From NCBI GenBank assembly GCA_017632935.1, contig JAGBQJ010000049.1, positions 234,986 to 298,985 on the forward strand: a stretch of 64,000 nt of DNA, given 5' to 3'. The notes under the pieces are model-generated. The model was not told the origin of the DNA. It ran no database searches and saw only the letters and a list, made by a program, of their open reading frames with translations. Source of the DNA: Bacteroidales bacterium. GTDB taxonomy: Bacteria; Bacteroidota; Bacteroidia; Bacteroidales; F082. The stretch's first letter is position 1, and each line of letters opens with the position of its first letter. A program made the translations under genes and the position numbers. This document shows positions 26,549 to 34,624 of this stretch, piece after piece.

Positions 26549-27847
26549 TCAAATCCTTGTAATTTCTGCCCCGAGTGCATTCAACCGTTTATCAATATAC
26601 TGATAGCCGCGTTCGATCTGTTCGCTGTTGTCGATGATGCTGGTGCCGTCGGCGGAGAGGGCGGCGATGAGCAGGGCGACGCCGGCGCGGATGTCGGGCG
26701 AAGCCATGCGGATGCCGCGCAAGGCATGGGCTTTGTCGAGGCCGATGACGTTGGCGCGGTGTGGGTCGCAGAGGATGATCTGCGCGCCCATATCGATGAG
26801 CTTGTCGACGAAGAAGAGACGGCTCTCGAACATCTTCTGGTGGACGAGCACGGTGCCTTTGGCTTGCGTGGCCACCACCAAGACGATACTGATCAAGTCA
26901 GGCGTGAAGCCAGGCCAAGGGGCATCGGCTACGGTGAGGATGCTGCCGTCCATGAAGGTCTGCACCTCGTAATGCTCTTGTGCAGGGATGAAGATGTCGT
27001 CGCCACGGTATTCCATCTGGATACCGAGCCTGCGGAACACGTCGGGGATGATGCCCAGCTGAGCGATGCCCGCGTTCTTGATGGTGATCTCGCTGCCCGT
27101 CATGGCGGCCATGCCGATGAAGCTGCCCACCTCGATCATGTCGGCCAGCAAGGTGTGGTCAGTGCCGTGCAAGCGGCTGACACCATTGATAGTCAGGAGG
27201 TTGGAGCCCACACCTTTGATGTCGGCACCCATGTTGTTGAGCATGGTGCAGAGCTGCACGAGGTAAGGCTCGCATGCGGCGTTGAAGATGGTCGTGGTGC
27301 CTTGGGCCATCACGGCGGCCATGACGATGTTGGCCGTACCGGTGACGGAGGCCTCGTCCAGAAGCATATAGCAGCCTTTCAGTCCGCCTTGTTGCACCCC
27401 GACCTGATAGCTGTCGAAGTCAAAGATGGCGCCCAGTTTTTGCAAGCCGATGACATGGGTGTCGAGCCTGCGACGGCCGATTTTGTCACCGCCGGGTTTG
27501 GGCATATAGGCCTTGCCGAAACGGGCCAGCATGGGACCGGTCATCATCACGCTGCCGCGCAGCTTCGAGGCGGTGCTTTGATAGTCCGAGCCTTTGAAAT
27601 AGTCGAAGTTGAGCGACCTGGCCTGCAAGATGATGTCGTGTCGTGTGGGACGTTCGATGCTTACGCCCATGCCTTCGAGCAGTGCAATCAGGTTGTTGAT
27701 GTCGAGGATGTCGGGCAGGTTGTGTATGGTGACCTTTTCTTCCGTCAGCAGACAGGCACAGAGGATCTGCATGGCCTCGTTTTTCGCGCCTTGCGGGATG
27801 ATTTCGCCTTGCAGCCTGCCGCCGCCTTTGATCTTCAGTGATGACAT
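26549..27847 (-). CDS. murA: UDP-N-acetylglucosamine 1-carboxyvinyltransferase (Asp-type MurA)
   Basis: 432 residues. It catalyses the first committed step of peptidoglycan synthesis, transferring enolpyruvate from PEP to UDP-GlcNAc (EC 2.5.1.7). The substrate-binding GAKNEAM is at 20-26. In the active-site loop (MPKPGGDKIGRRR) residue 121 is Asp where E. coli has Cys115, a substitution known to give intrinsic fosfomycin resistance. It is probably cotranscribed with the DUF4290 gene upstream, from which it is separated by 85 bases holding repeats of families A and C. Confidence 0.95.
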   Translation of the reverse strand: MSSLKIKGGGRLQGEIIPQGAKNEAMQILCACLLTEEKVTIHNLPDILDINNLIALLEGMGVSIERPTRHDIILQARSLNFDYFKGSDYQSTASKLRGSVMMTGPMLARFGKAYMPKPGGDKIGRRRLDTHVIGLQKLGAIFDFDSYQVGVQQGGLKGCYMLLDEASVTGTANIVMAAVMAQGTTTIFNAACEPYLVQLCTMLNNMGADIKGVGSNLLTINGVSRLHGTDHTLLADMIEVGSFIGMAAMTGSEITIKNAGIAQLGIIPDVFRRLGIQMEYRGDDIFIPAQEHYEVQTFMDGSILTVADAPWPGFTPDLISIVLVVATQAKGTVLVHQKMFESRLFFVDKLIDMGAQIILCDPHRANVIGLDKAHALRGIRMASPDIRAGVALLIAALSADGTSIIDNSEQIERGYQYIDKRLNALGAEITRI

Positions 27848-27848
27848 A

Positions 27849-27877
27849 GCAGTTGTCAGTTGTCAGTTAGCAGTTTT
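27849..27877. repeat. CAGTT(A/G)(A/G)-type direct repeat (family C, copy 1)
   Basis: Tandem ~8-base units of GCAGTTGT/CAGTTGT/CAGTTAG run right up to the murA start codon. The same kind of unit is found inside a coding region at 30479-30513. Confidence 0.6.
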
Positions 27878-27889
27878 TAAGTTGGAAGC

Positions 27890-27925
27890 GCTTCGCGTCA
27901 TTGCGAGGAACGAAGCAATCCAGGG
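27890..27925 (-). repeat. Family A stop-codon repeat, copy 4 (single arm)
   Basis: In the direction of the DUF4290 gene: CTGGATTGCTTCGT, TCCTCGCAATGACGCGAAGCG, starting 7 bases after its stop codon. It corresponds to the distal arm of copies 2 and 3. Confidence 0.8.
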
Positions 27926-27932
27926 GTGAAAC

Positions 27933-28634
27933 TTACAATTTTCCCAGTTCTTGCATGCGCTTCTTGTACGCCGGATTATTCGGGTTGTTCATATTGGCCT
28001 TCAAGTTCGGCACTTTCTTCTTTTTCTTCTTGCCTTGCTGTTGTTGCTTGGCTTGGGGCTGCATTTTGCCCATCATCTCCCCAGTGGCGTTCAGCTTCGA
28101 CTCGTCGGAGATGACGAGACGGCCGTTGCTGATGGTCTTCAGGTCGTCGATGATGACTTGGTCGTTGACGACGCTCTTGTTCCATTCCAAATAATTGCGC
28201 TTCATCTGTCCGGCCAAGGAGTAGGCGAGAGCCTCACGGATGTCGTCGTTAGGCTCTGCGGCAGCAGCCTCGATCATCTTGATAAGGTATTGTCCGTAGT
28301 GGCCGTATTTGATATTATTATTTTGATAACCAATATGTTGTGGTCTCTTTTGCTGCTCCACGGGAATAGGTGGAGCGAATGGGCTGTCGAGATCGAGGTT
28401 GTAGCCCGAAATCATGTAGAGGTGGTCCCAAAGCTTGTGCTCGTAGTCGCTCGACTGCTTGATGCTGGGATTCATCTGCACCATCACGCTGATGATGTAG
28501 CGGGCGGCATCGGTGCGCTCTTTACGGTCTTCAATCTCAGGCAGTTTCTTGATCATTTCCTGGACGCAGCGTCCGTATTCCGAAATGACAATCTGCTCTC
28601 TTTCTGTATTATAAGATAATCCTGGTTTGTCCAT
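27933..28634 (-). CDS. DUF4290 domain protein
   Basis: 233 residues starting at MDKPGLSYNTEREQIV; the open frame upstream of this Met covers the promoter. The N-terminal ~190 residues match the DUF4290 family as I know it (YGRxxQxMI near 20-30, AARYIISVMVQMNP, KLWDHLYMISGY), a mostly helical cytoplasmic family restricted to Bacteroidota and usually next to murA. The C-terminal ~45 residues are Lys/Gln-rich and look disordered (QPQAKQQQQGKKKKKK). The function is unknown; the conserved murA neighbour suggests a cell-wall link. Confidence 0.88.
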   Translation of the reverse strand: MDKPGLSYNTEREQIVISEYGRCVQEMIKKLPEIEDRKERTDAARYIISVMVQMNPSIKQSSDYEHKLWDHLYMISGYNLDLDSPFAPPIPVEQQKRPQHIGYQNNNIKYGHYGQYLIKMIEAAAAEPNDDIREALAYSLAGQMKRNYLEWNKSVVNDQVIIDDLKTISNGRLVISDESKLNATGEMMGKMQPQAKQQQQGKKKKKKVPNLKANMNNPNNPAYKKRMQELGKL

Positions 28635-28657
28635 GTTGTTTCGTTTCGTTCTGGGTG

Positions 28658-28665
28658 CAAAAATA
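28658..28665 (-). promoter_or_regulatory. -7 box for DUF4290-murA
   Basis: TATTTTTG on the minus strand, 23 bases before the DUF4290 start. Confidence 0.65.
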
Positions 28666-28706
28666 AGGAAAATAGTGGATATGCTCGCATTTTTGCAAAA
28701 AAGTCC

Positions 28707-28714
28707 TATTTTTG
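28707..28714 (+). promoter_or_regulatory. -7 box for the InlB-repeat lipoprotein gene
   Basis: TATTTTTG, 67 bases before the ATG at 28781, divergent from the box at 28658-28665. Confidence 0.6.
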
Positions 28715-28780
28715 CAAACGAAAGCAGGCTCGACAACCTGCACTGGCTGAACGACCGAACAATCATAAAATCATTAAAAT

Positions 28781-29953
28781 ATGAAGAAACCATTCAAATC
28801 TTTGATGTTGTTGCTGGCAGCTGTGGCGCTGCTGGCCGGCTGCTCGAAGAAGAGCAGCGAAAAGAAAATCCTCAGTTTCAGTTTCTACAGCCCAGCGGTG
28901 GAAGCCGAGGTCTTGGAAAGTGCGAAGACCATCGTGGCCACGCTGCCCGCTGGGACAGACCTCACCGCATTGGTGCCCATCATCACCGTCTCCGACAAGG
29001 CCACGGTCAATCCCGCTTCGGGCATCCCGCAGGACTTCACCCATTCCAAGACCTACATCGTGACGGCCGAAGACGGCACGCAAGCCGTCTACACCGTGAC
29101 CGTGACCGTTGAGAACGGCGGCAATGGTGGCGGTGGTAATAATGGTGGCGGCAATAATGGCGGCGGTGACAACGGAGAGGAAACCGAATGCACGATTTCG
29201 GTCGTCCCCAGCCCTTACACTGGCGGCACAGTGAGTGGCGATGGCACATACCAGAACGGCCAAAGCTGCACGATTAAGGCCACACCCGCCACAGGCTATG
29301 CCTTCGAGAAATGGGAAAGGGTGGTTTTCCCTGAAAACGAAAACGACCCCATAACGTATGTGGAAGTCTCGACCGAAGCCACTTACACCTTCACCGTGAC
29401 CAGCTCTGGAATCTACTATGCGAGGTTTGTGGAGGTCGTTAACTACACGATAACGGTATCAGCCTACCGGGCAGAGGGCGGCACAGTGAGCGGTGGCGGC
29501 GACTTCGCCCCTGGCCAAAGCTGTACGATTACTGCTGCACCTGCCGCAGGCTTCACTTTTGTAAAATGGGAAAAATCGGACGGCACGTGCGTTTCGACCG
29601 ATGCCAGCTATACCTTTACCGTAACGGAATCGGCCCATTATTTGGCATATTTTAGTGGGTACTACAATACAGACATTACGGTAATCACAGACCGTTGTTC
29701 GGCACGTTGTATGTATTATGTACCAGAGGATATGAATCTTAATTGGATGTATCCAGATTCTGGTTATCTCGTAGTGATTGTTGATGAGTGTGATGATTTA
29801 GACATGGACATGTGTTATATAGACCATATTTTAGACGAAGATGGCCATCGTCTAGCTTCTTTTTATATGGGATTTGAAGGCGGCAAACAATATTATCGGC
29901 TTGAAGATCCCCCTTATAGCGGTACTATTGAGCTGACATGGGAATGTCTTTGA
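28781..29953 (+). CDS. Surface lipoprotein with DUF5018-like domain and two InlB-type repeats
   Basis: 390 residues. Signal peptide with lipobox LLAGC (Cys21), followed by Ser/Lys. A DUF5018-like beta-sandwich (about 28-110) ends in TAEDGTQAVYTVTVTVE, as in many Bacteroidetes surface lipoproteins. A Gly/Asn linker (about 112-130) leads to two 'bacterial repeat' modules of the divergent InlB type, each with GGTVSG, GQSCTI, GYAFEKWE or GFTFVKWE. The last ~95 residues (from about 297) have Cys and Tyr/Asp-rich sequence and are AT-richer than the rest of the gene. It is probably exposed on the outer membrane. Confidence 0.82.
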   Translation: MKKPFKSLMLLLAAVALLAGCSKKSSEKKILSFSFYSPAVEAEVLESAKTIVATLPAGTDLTALVPIITVSDKATVNPASGIPQDFTHSKTYIVTAEDGTQAVYTVTVTVENGGNGGGGNNGGGNNGGGDNGEETECTISVVPSPYTGGTVSGDGTYQNGQSCTIKATPATGYAFEKWERVVFPENENDPITYVEVSTEATYTFTVTSSGIYYARFVEVVNYTITVSAYRAEGGTVSGGGDFAPGQSCTITAAPAAGFTFVKWEKSDGTCVSTDASYTFTVTESAHYLAYFSGYYNTDITVITDRCSARCMYYVPEDMNLNWMYPDSGYLVVIVDECDDLDMDMCYIDHILDEDGHRLASFYMGFEGGKQYYRLEDPPYSGTIELTWECL

Positions 29954-30020
29954 TTTATCATTTGTAGCAGGCGGTGAAATGCAATGAAACCCCTGCCGAA
30001 ATAAAACGACAATACCAATT

Positions 30021-30050
30021 TGTAGAGACGGTGCACGCACCGTCTCTACA
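30021..30050. repeat. Near-perfect 30-bp palindrome (family D)
   Basis: Two 14-base arms, TGTAGAGACGGTGC and GCACCGTCTCTACA, around two bases. It sits 6 bases after the stop of the frameshifted gene at 30057 and 67 bases after the lipoprotein stop, so it could terminate from both sides. GTAGAGACG-type palindromes are common as dispersed repeats in this phylum. Confidence 0.75.
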
Positions 30051-30056
30051 GTTTTA

Positions 30057-30366
30057 CTATTTTTTCTTCCTCTTTGACAATACGTAGGCGGCACCAAAGC
30101 CGATGAGCAACAGGGCGCCTCCGCCGAGCGGAACTTGTGGATCTGGATCATAATCTGTCGGACCATCAGGATCTGAATTCCAGTTGCCCCAGCTGGCGTG
30201 GCCAGGTAAAAACAAAGAACCATTCCCTCATTTGTTGTTCTTGAGTACTGCCACGATAGAAAAGGCCGCCCTTGCGTGTACCATAATAATAAGGGTAATA
30301 TTGCTGCGCGTAGGAACCCATTGCGAAACCTATCAATATAATTGCTGTTAAAACTAGCTTTTTCAT
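30057..30366 (-). pseudogene. Small secreted protein with C-terminal membrane/sorting tail, one frameshift
   Basis: Frame 1 from 30366 gives a signal peptide (MKKLVLTAIILIGFAMGSYA) and about 45 residues, ending at 30166 with an unrelated tail. The expected C-terminus lies in the next frame: LPGHASWGNWNSD, then DPQVPLGGGALLLIGFGAAY and VLSKRKKK, stop at 30057-30059. That is a short hydrophobic anchor with a basic tail, as in small sorted proteins of Bacteroidales. Removing one G from the GGG at about 30231-30233 joins both parts into a 102-residue protein. Either a recent mutation or a sequencing/assembly error. Confidence 0.7.
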
Positions 30367-30402
30367 GTTTTGTGTGTTTTTATTTGTTAAAAAACCAAAT
30401 AC

Positions 30403-32079
30403 TTATTCAACCACAATCTTTTGCGTTTTCACATCGTTGCCGTTGCAGAGGCGGACCACATACACTCCCGATGGGAAGTTGGCAGTTGACAGTTGGCAGT
30501 TGACAGTTGACAGATTCTTGGTGAGAATTTGGCGGCCAAGGACGTCAAACACCTGCAAGGTGCCCGTGCCGTTAATCATGAGTTGGCCGTTGCTGACGTA
30601 GGCGAAGCTCTCAACGATGTCGTTGGTGGCTTCCTCGGCGAAGACGATTTTGAAGCGGGTGGCATAGTTGCAGTCGCTCGAGTTGAAGGTGTATCTCGGA
30701 GTCTGGTACAGGTCGATGTCGATGCCCGTGGCGTTGTCGATGAGGTGCAGGTAGTCGCACTCAATGGCCTCCGTGTCGAATGTCAGCGTGTAGGTGCCGT
30801 GCTTCATGCACTTCAATGCACAATTGGTTCAAATTCCGGTTCACATTCTCTCCTCTGACATAATCAATAGAAGCCGTATTGTTTGGGTCATCAGGATTGT
30901 AAGGTTTGAAAGTGACGAGTGAGCCATCACCTTGCCAGTCGGACGCTCTATTAGAAAGGAAAAACACAGCAGTCATCGGGGCAATGACGATGTCGTCATC
31001 AGCAATGGTGGCAGGTATGATATCGCTTCTGTCAGTAATTCGGGTATCCGTATTCATACTATAGAAAACTTCCTGGACTTCCTCTCCAATAGTGATTCTG
31101 GCGTTGCAAGGATAAGGATTGCCAAGCAGGTTCGTACCAAACACAACATCATCAGCATTAGTAGCAGCATACAAATGGTATACCATAGATTCTTGCGTGT
31201 ACAAGGGACCTGTGAAATGCAAGTCGGTCTGATCATAGTTGGCATACAAATATGCGTTATGGTCAGCCTTGAAATCATTCAGCGTATACCAATATGTGGC
31301 ATCTTCCGTTTCATCATAAAAAGAGTGGGTGCCAGGCAAATAGTACCTGTAGTTTCTCCAACAGCCCTTGTAACTATCTGCAGTCTCCGGGTTTGTCGGA
31401 TCGGCCGGCCCACCATCGAACAAATTATAATAATCGTTCATCATAGGATCCCACCATGCTTGCTGGAAGAAGAAGAGGTCGTAGTTGTTTTCGCCCGTAA
31501 TCATGCCGGCGCCCTCAAAGTCAGGAAGGTAGTTGGGGTCTTCGAGATCCTGTACATGCGTGGGGAAAGAAATCAGGTACCAGTTGCCAAAGCCCTGTGT
31601 GATGTTACCATAGTCGTGTTGTGTGAAATAGACACTATGGTCATGCCATGCATGGATTCTCTTGATAAGGGTAGCCTCAACATTAGCACCTTTAGGAAGC
31701 AACAGTTGGCCTGCGCGTTGGTCTTGTTCGTTGCGCTCATCGTCGTCATCAATGATGTAAAGCTTCTTGTAATGGATGTCCTCCATATTAGTGACTTTGC
31801 AAATGGCGCCTGAAGCGATGACAACAGTGTCGTTATCAGAGGGACAACTGTTGCTGGACCAATAATTAGAATTGGTCCAGTCGGCGGGTTGTTGTTTTCC
31901 ATTTACTTGCAAGCCGCGGAAGATACGGAATCTTTGGGGCTTGCCTTGGAGATTTTCGATGCTTGGGTGGCCGATGCCTGTCATCGTGGCGACGGGGTCG
32001 GAGGAGGTGCCTGCGAATTGCGCCCACGCCGTTGCGCAGGTCATGATGAGGACGATGATGATAAGTGATAGTTTTTCAT
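30403..32079 (-). pseudogene. T9SS-secreted protein of unknown function, interrupted by two single-base frameshifts
   Basis: The longest frame (32044-30761, 427 codons) lacks most of its signal peptide and ends without a sorting domain. A signal peptide is restored by adding one A to the A-run after the ATG at 32079 (giving KKLSLIIIVLIMTCATAWAQ). The missing C-terminus lies in the frame 30816-30403: HGTYTLTFDTEAIECDYLHL, then LQVFDVLGRQILTKNL and SGVYVVRLCNGNDVKTQKI, a T9SS sorting domain. One surplus base near 30795-30805 explains this break. The body is rich in Trp, Tyr and Asp, with no family I recognise. The sorting domain holds an inserted CAGTTGA-type repeat. Decay and base-calling error cannot be told apart here. 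Confidence 0.75.
30479..30513. repeat. Family C direct repeat inside the T9SS sorting domain
   Basis: Tandem units of TTGGCAG/TTGACAG, about 35 bases, encode the periodic peptide STVNCQLSTVNCQLST within the sorting domain of the gene at 30403-32079. Confidence 0.7.
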
Positions 32080-32137
32080 TTTTTAAAACCTTACTTTTGA
32101 GGCCGTTAACAGTTTATCCGTCTAATCCTGAATAGAA

Positions 32138-34426
32138 TCATTTGATGATTCCCAATCGCGCAAACTTCAGCATGAGCATCTTCACGCCGGCGGTGTCGAA
32201 ACGTACCGAGGCTTTCTTGTTGGCTCCCGCGCCTTCGATGCTGAGTATAGTGCCTGCGCCGAACTTGGCGTGCATCACGCGCATACCTTCCTGTAAAAGG
32301 TCGGGATTGGAAGGCTCGAAGTTCTGAGGCACGATAGGTTGGCTGGCCTCAGGCCTCGCTGTCGGAGTGTTCTCGATTTTGCGGAAGCCGTGTTCGCTGA
32401 AGCGTCCGAAAGTCCTTGCACTCGTTGGTGAAGTGCCTCTGAACGAGGCTTTCTGCGTCTGCTCGATGAGGTTGGCATCGATTTCGTCGACGAAACGCGA
32501 ACGCTCGCTTAGGGTGAGGTTGCCGTAACGGTAGCGTTGCTCGGCATAGCTCAAAGTCAGCTTGGTCATAGCGCGCGTGATGGCCACGTAGAACAAGCGG
32601 CGTTCCTCTTCCAGCTCTTCCCGTGTGCTGAGGCTGAGGATGCCAGGGAAGAGGTTCTCTTCCATGCCCACGACGTAGACGTAAGGGAACTCCAAGCCCT
32701 TGGCCGAGTGGATGGTCATCAGGCTGACGTAGTCGTTGTCGCCGTCGTCTTTCTTCATCTCGGCGTCGGTGAGCAAAGCCACGTCTTCCATGAATTGCAC
32801 GAGGTCCACGCGGGCGGTCTCACCGGTGGTTTCATCCACTTGCCGGTCGCTGAACTCCATGATGGCGTTGAGCAACTCCTCCACGTTCTCGACTCTCGAG
32901 ACGCCTTCCGGTGTGTCGTCTTCCTTCAACACCTTGATGAGTCCGATGGTGTTGGTGATGTGCTTGGCCAGTTCGAAGGCGTTCATCTTGGCCTGCAAGG
33001 TCTGGAAGCTCTTGATCATCACCATGAAGTCGCGGAACTTGTTGACGGTACCCATGTTGAAGTCTTGCGGAAACACGTTGTTTTCCATGCACTTCCAGAT
33101 GCTCGTGCGCTGCTCGTTGGCGGTGACCATCATGCGTTCGATGCTGGTCTTGCCGATGCCTCGGGCAGGGTAATTGATGATACGCAACAATGCCTGTTCG
33201 TCCTCGGGGTTAATCACGACGCGGAAATAGGCCAGCAGGTCTTTGATTTCCTTGCGGTCGTAGAACGAGAGGCCGCCGTATATCTTATAAGGTATGTTCT
33301 GCTTGCGCAGCGCCTCTTCCATCGAGCGGCTTTGGGCGTTGGTGCGGTAGAGGATGGCGAAGCTCTTGTTGGGCAGATGGCGGTTCATCTTGTATTGGAA
33401 GATGCTGTTGGCCACCATGGTGCCTTCCTCGGTGTCGCTGTTGGCGTGGAGGAGGCCGATGAGTTCACCTTTTTCCTTGTCGCTCCATACCTTTTTCTTG
33501 ATTTGGTCCTTGTTGTGGGCAATGACGTCATTCGACGCGTTGACGATGTTCTGGGTGGAGCGGTAGTTCTGCTCCAACCTGATCAGTTTATAATCAGGGT
33601 AGTCGTTCTTGAAGTTGAGGATGTTCTGGATGTTGGCACCACGGAAGGCGTAGATGCTTTGGGCGTCGTCGCCGACCACGCAGAGGTTCTCAAACAAGGC
33701 CGCGATGCGTTTCACGATGAGGTACTGGGCGAAATTGGTGTCTTGGTACTCATCGACGAGGATGAACTTAAAGTGGTTCTGGTATTTGTAGAGCACGTCG
33801 GGGTTGTCGCGCAGCAAGACGTTGGTGAAGTAGAGGATGTCATCGAAGTCCATGGCATTGGCACGGTGCAGGCGCTCGTTGTAGAGCTTGAACAACTGCG
33901 CGATGAGTGGCTTGTTTGACTTGCGGTCGGTCTCCTGGATTTCGGGGTCGTTGGCATAGTCTTCGGGCGAGTAGAGGCTCGATTTGGCCGCTGAGATGCG
34001 TGACAGCACCTGTTTGGCGGGGTAGACCTTGGTGTCGAGACTCAAGTCTTTGAGAATCTGTGTGATGAGAGCCTTAGAATCATCAGTGTCGTAGATAGAG
34101 AAGTTGGACGTGAAGCCGATTTTCTCCGCCTCGATGCGCAAAATCCTTGCAAAAATGGAGTGGAAGGTGCCCATCCACACGTTGCGGGCGTCGCTGGCGT
34201 TGACAAGTTGCATGATGCGTTCCTTCATCTCACGGGCGGCCTTGTTGGTGAAGGTGAGGGCCATGATGCTGAAGGGATCGACGCCTTCCTGTATCATGTA
34301 AGCGACGCGGTAGGTGAGGGCACGGGTCTTGCCCGAGCCGGCACCGGCGATCACCATCACGGGGCCTTCTATAGTAGTAACGGCCTCTCTCTGAGGCTCG
34401 TTGAGGTCGTTCATTAAGTCAATCAT
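32138..34426 (-). CDS. UvrD/PcrA-type DNA helicase
   Basis: 762 residues (a start at the next Met, 34414, is equally possible). Superfamily 1A 3'-5' helicase for nucleotide-excision and mismatch repair and replication restart. Motifs: Q motif LNEPQREAV, Walker A GAGSGKTRAL, DEYQDTNFAQ, GDDAQSIYAFRGA, LEQNYRST, TIHSAKGLEFPYVYVVGMEE, VAITRAM. The C-terminal ~55 residues (MHAKFGAGTILSIEG to LMLKFARLGIIK) form the Tudor-like fold that binds RNA polymerase in PcrA. Its own -7 box lies just ahead, giving a leader of only about 15 nt. Confidence 0.95.
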   Translation of the reverse strand: MIDLMNDLNEPQREAVTTIEGPVMVIAGAGSGKTRALTYRVAYMIQEGVDPFSIMALTFTNKAAREMKERIMQLVNASDARNVWMGTFHSIFARILRIEAEKIGFTSNFSIYDTDDSKALITQILKDLSLDTKVYPAKQVLSRISAAKSSLYSPEDYANDPEIQETDRKSNKPLIAQLFKLYNERLHRANAMDFDDILYFTNVLLRDNPDVLYKYQNHFKFILVDEYQDTNFAQYLIVKRIAALFENLCVVGDDAQSIYAFRGANIQNILNFKNDYPDYKLIRLEQNYRSTQNIVNASNDVIAHNKDQIKKKVWSDKEKGELIGLLHANSDTEEGTMVANSIFQYKMNRHLPNKSFAILYRTNAQSRSMEEALRKQNIPYKIYGGLSFYDRKEIKDLLAYFRVVINPEDEQALLRIINYPARGIGKTSIERMMVTANEQRTSIWKCMENNVFPQDFNMGTVNKFRDFMVMIKSFQTLQAKMNAFELAKHITNTIGLIKVLKEDDTPEGVSRVENVEELLNAIMEFSDRQVDETTGETARVDLVQFMEDVALLTDAEMKKDDGDNDYVSLMTIHSAKGLEFPYVYVVGMEENLFPGILSLSTREELEEERRLFYVAITRAMTKLTLSYAEQRYRYGNLTLSERSRFVDEIDANLIEQTQKASFRGTSPTSARTFGRFSEHGFRKIENTPTARPEASQPIVPQNFEPSNPDLLQEGMRVMHAKFGAGTILSIEGAGANKKASVRFDTAGVKMLMLKFARLGIIK

Positions 34427-34445
34427 TGGTTGCTCGTTTGGACGG

Positions 34446-34453
34446 CAAAGATA
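34446..34453 (-). promoter_or_regulatory. -7 box for the uvrD/pcrA-type gene
   Basis: TATCTTTG on the minus strand, 19 bases before the start at 34426. Confidence 0.6.
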
Positions 34454-34459
34454 ATGAAA

Positions 34460-34557
34460 AAAGTTCAGAGTTGAGAGTAGTTGAAAAGTTTAGAGTTGTA
34501 GGGCTGTCACATCGTGGCAGCCGATAATGTAGGGGGCAGACCTGCGTGTCTGCCCTA
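34460..34557. repeat. Composite repeat island: GAGTT/AGTTGA units plus two hairpins (family E)
   Basis: Direct units like AGAGTTGAGAGTAGTTGA (34465-34501) are followed by a hairpin GGCTGTCAC/ATC/GTGGCAGCC (34502-34522) and a second, GGGGGCAGAC/CTGCGT/GTCTGCCCT (about 34531-34556). It lies between divergent genes and resembles dispersed palindromes common in this phylum. Confidence 0.65.
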
Positions 34558-34597
34558 TTCGTTTGATTATAAAATTTGTCGTTTTGGAAAAATAGTG

Positions 34598-34605
34598 TAT
34601 TTTTG
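34598..34605 (+). promoter_or_regulatory. -7 box for the CPBP protease gene
   Basis: TATTTTTG, 20 bases before the ATG at 34625. Confidence 0.65.
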
Positions 34606-34624
34606 CAAGATAAAATTATAAAAC

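Noticed and set aside
30795-30816. Programmed frameshift between body and sorting domain
   Set aside because: There is no slippery heptamer, and two more breaks nearby point to mutation or error.
32537-33919. 460-codon open frame opposite the helicase
   Set aside because: Helicase motifs on the minus strand are complete; the plus frame is a biased shadow.
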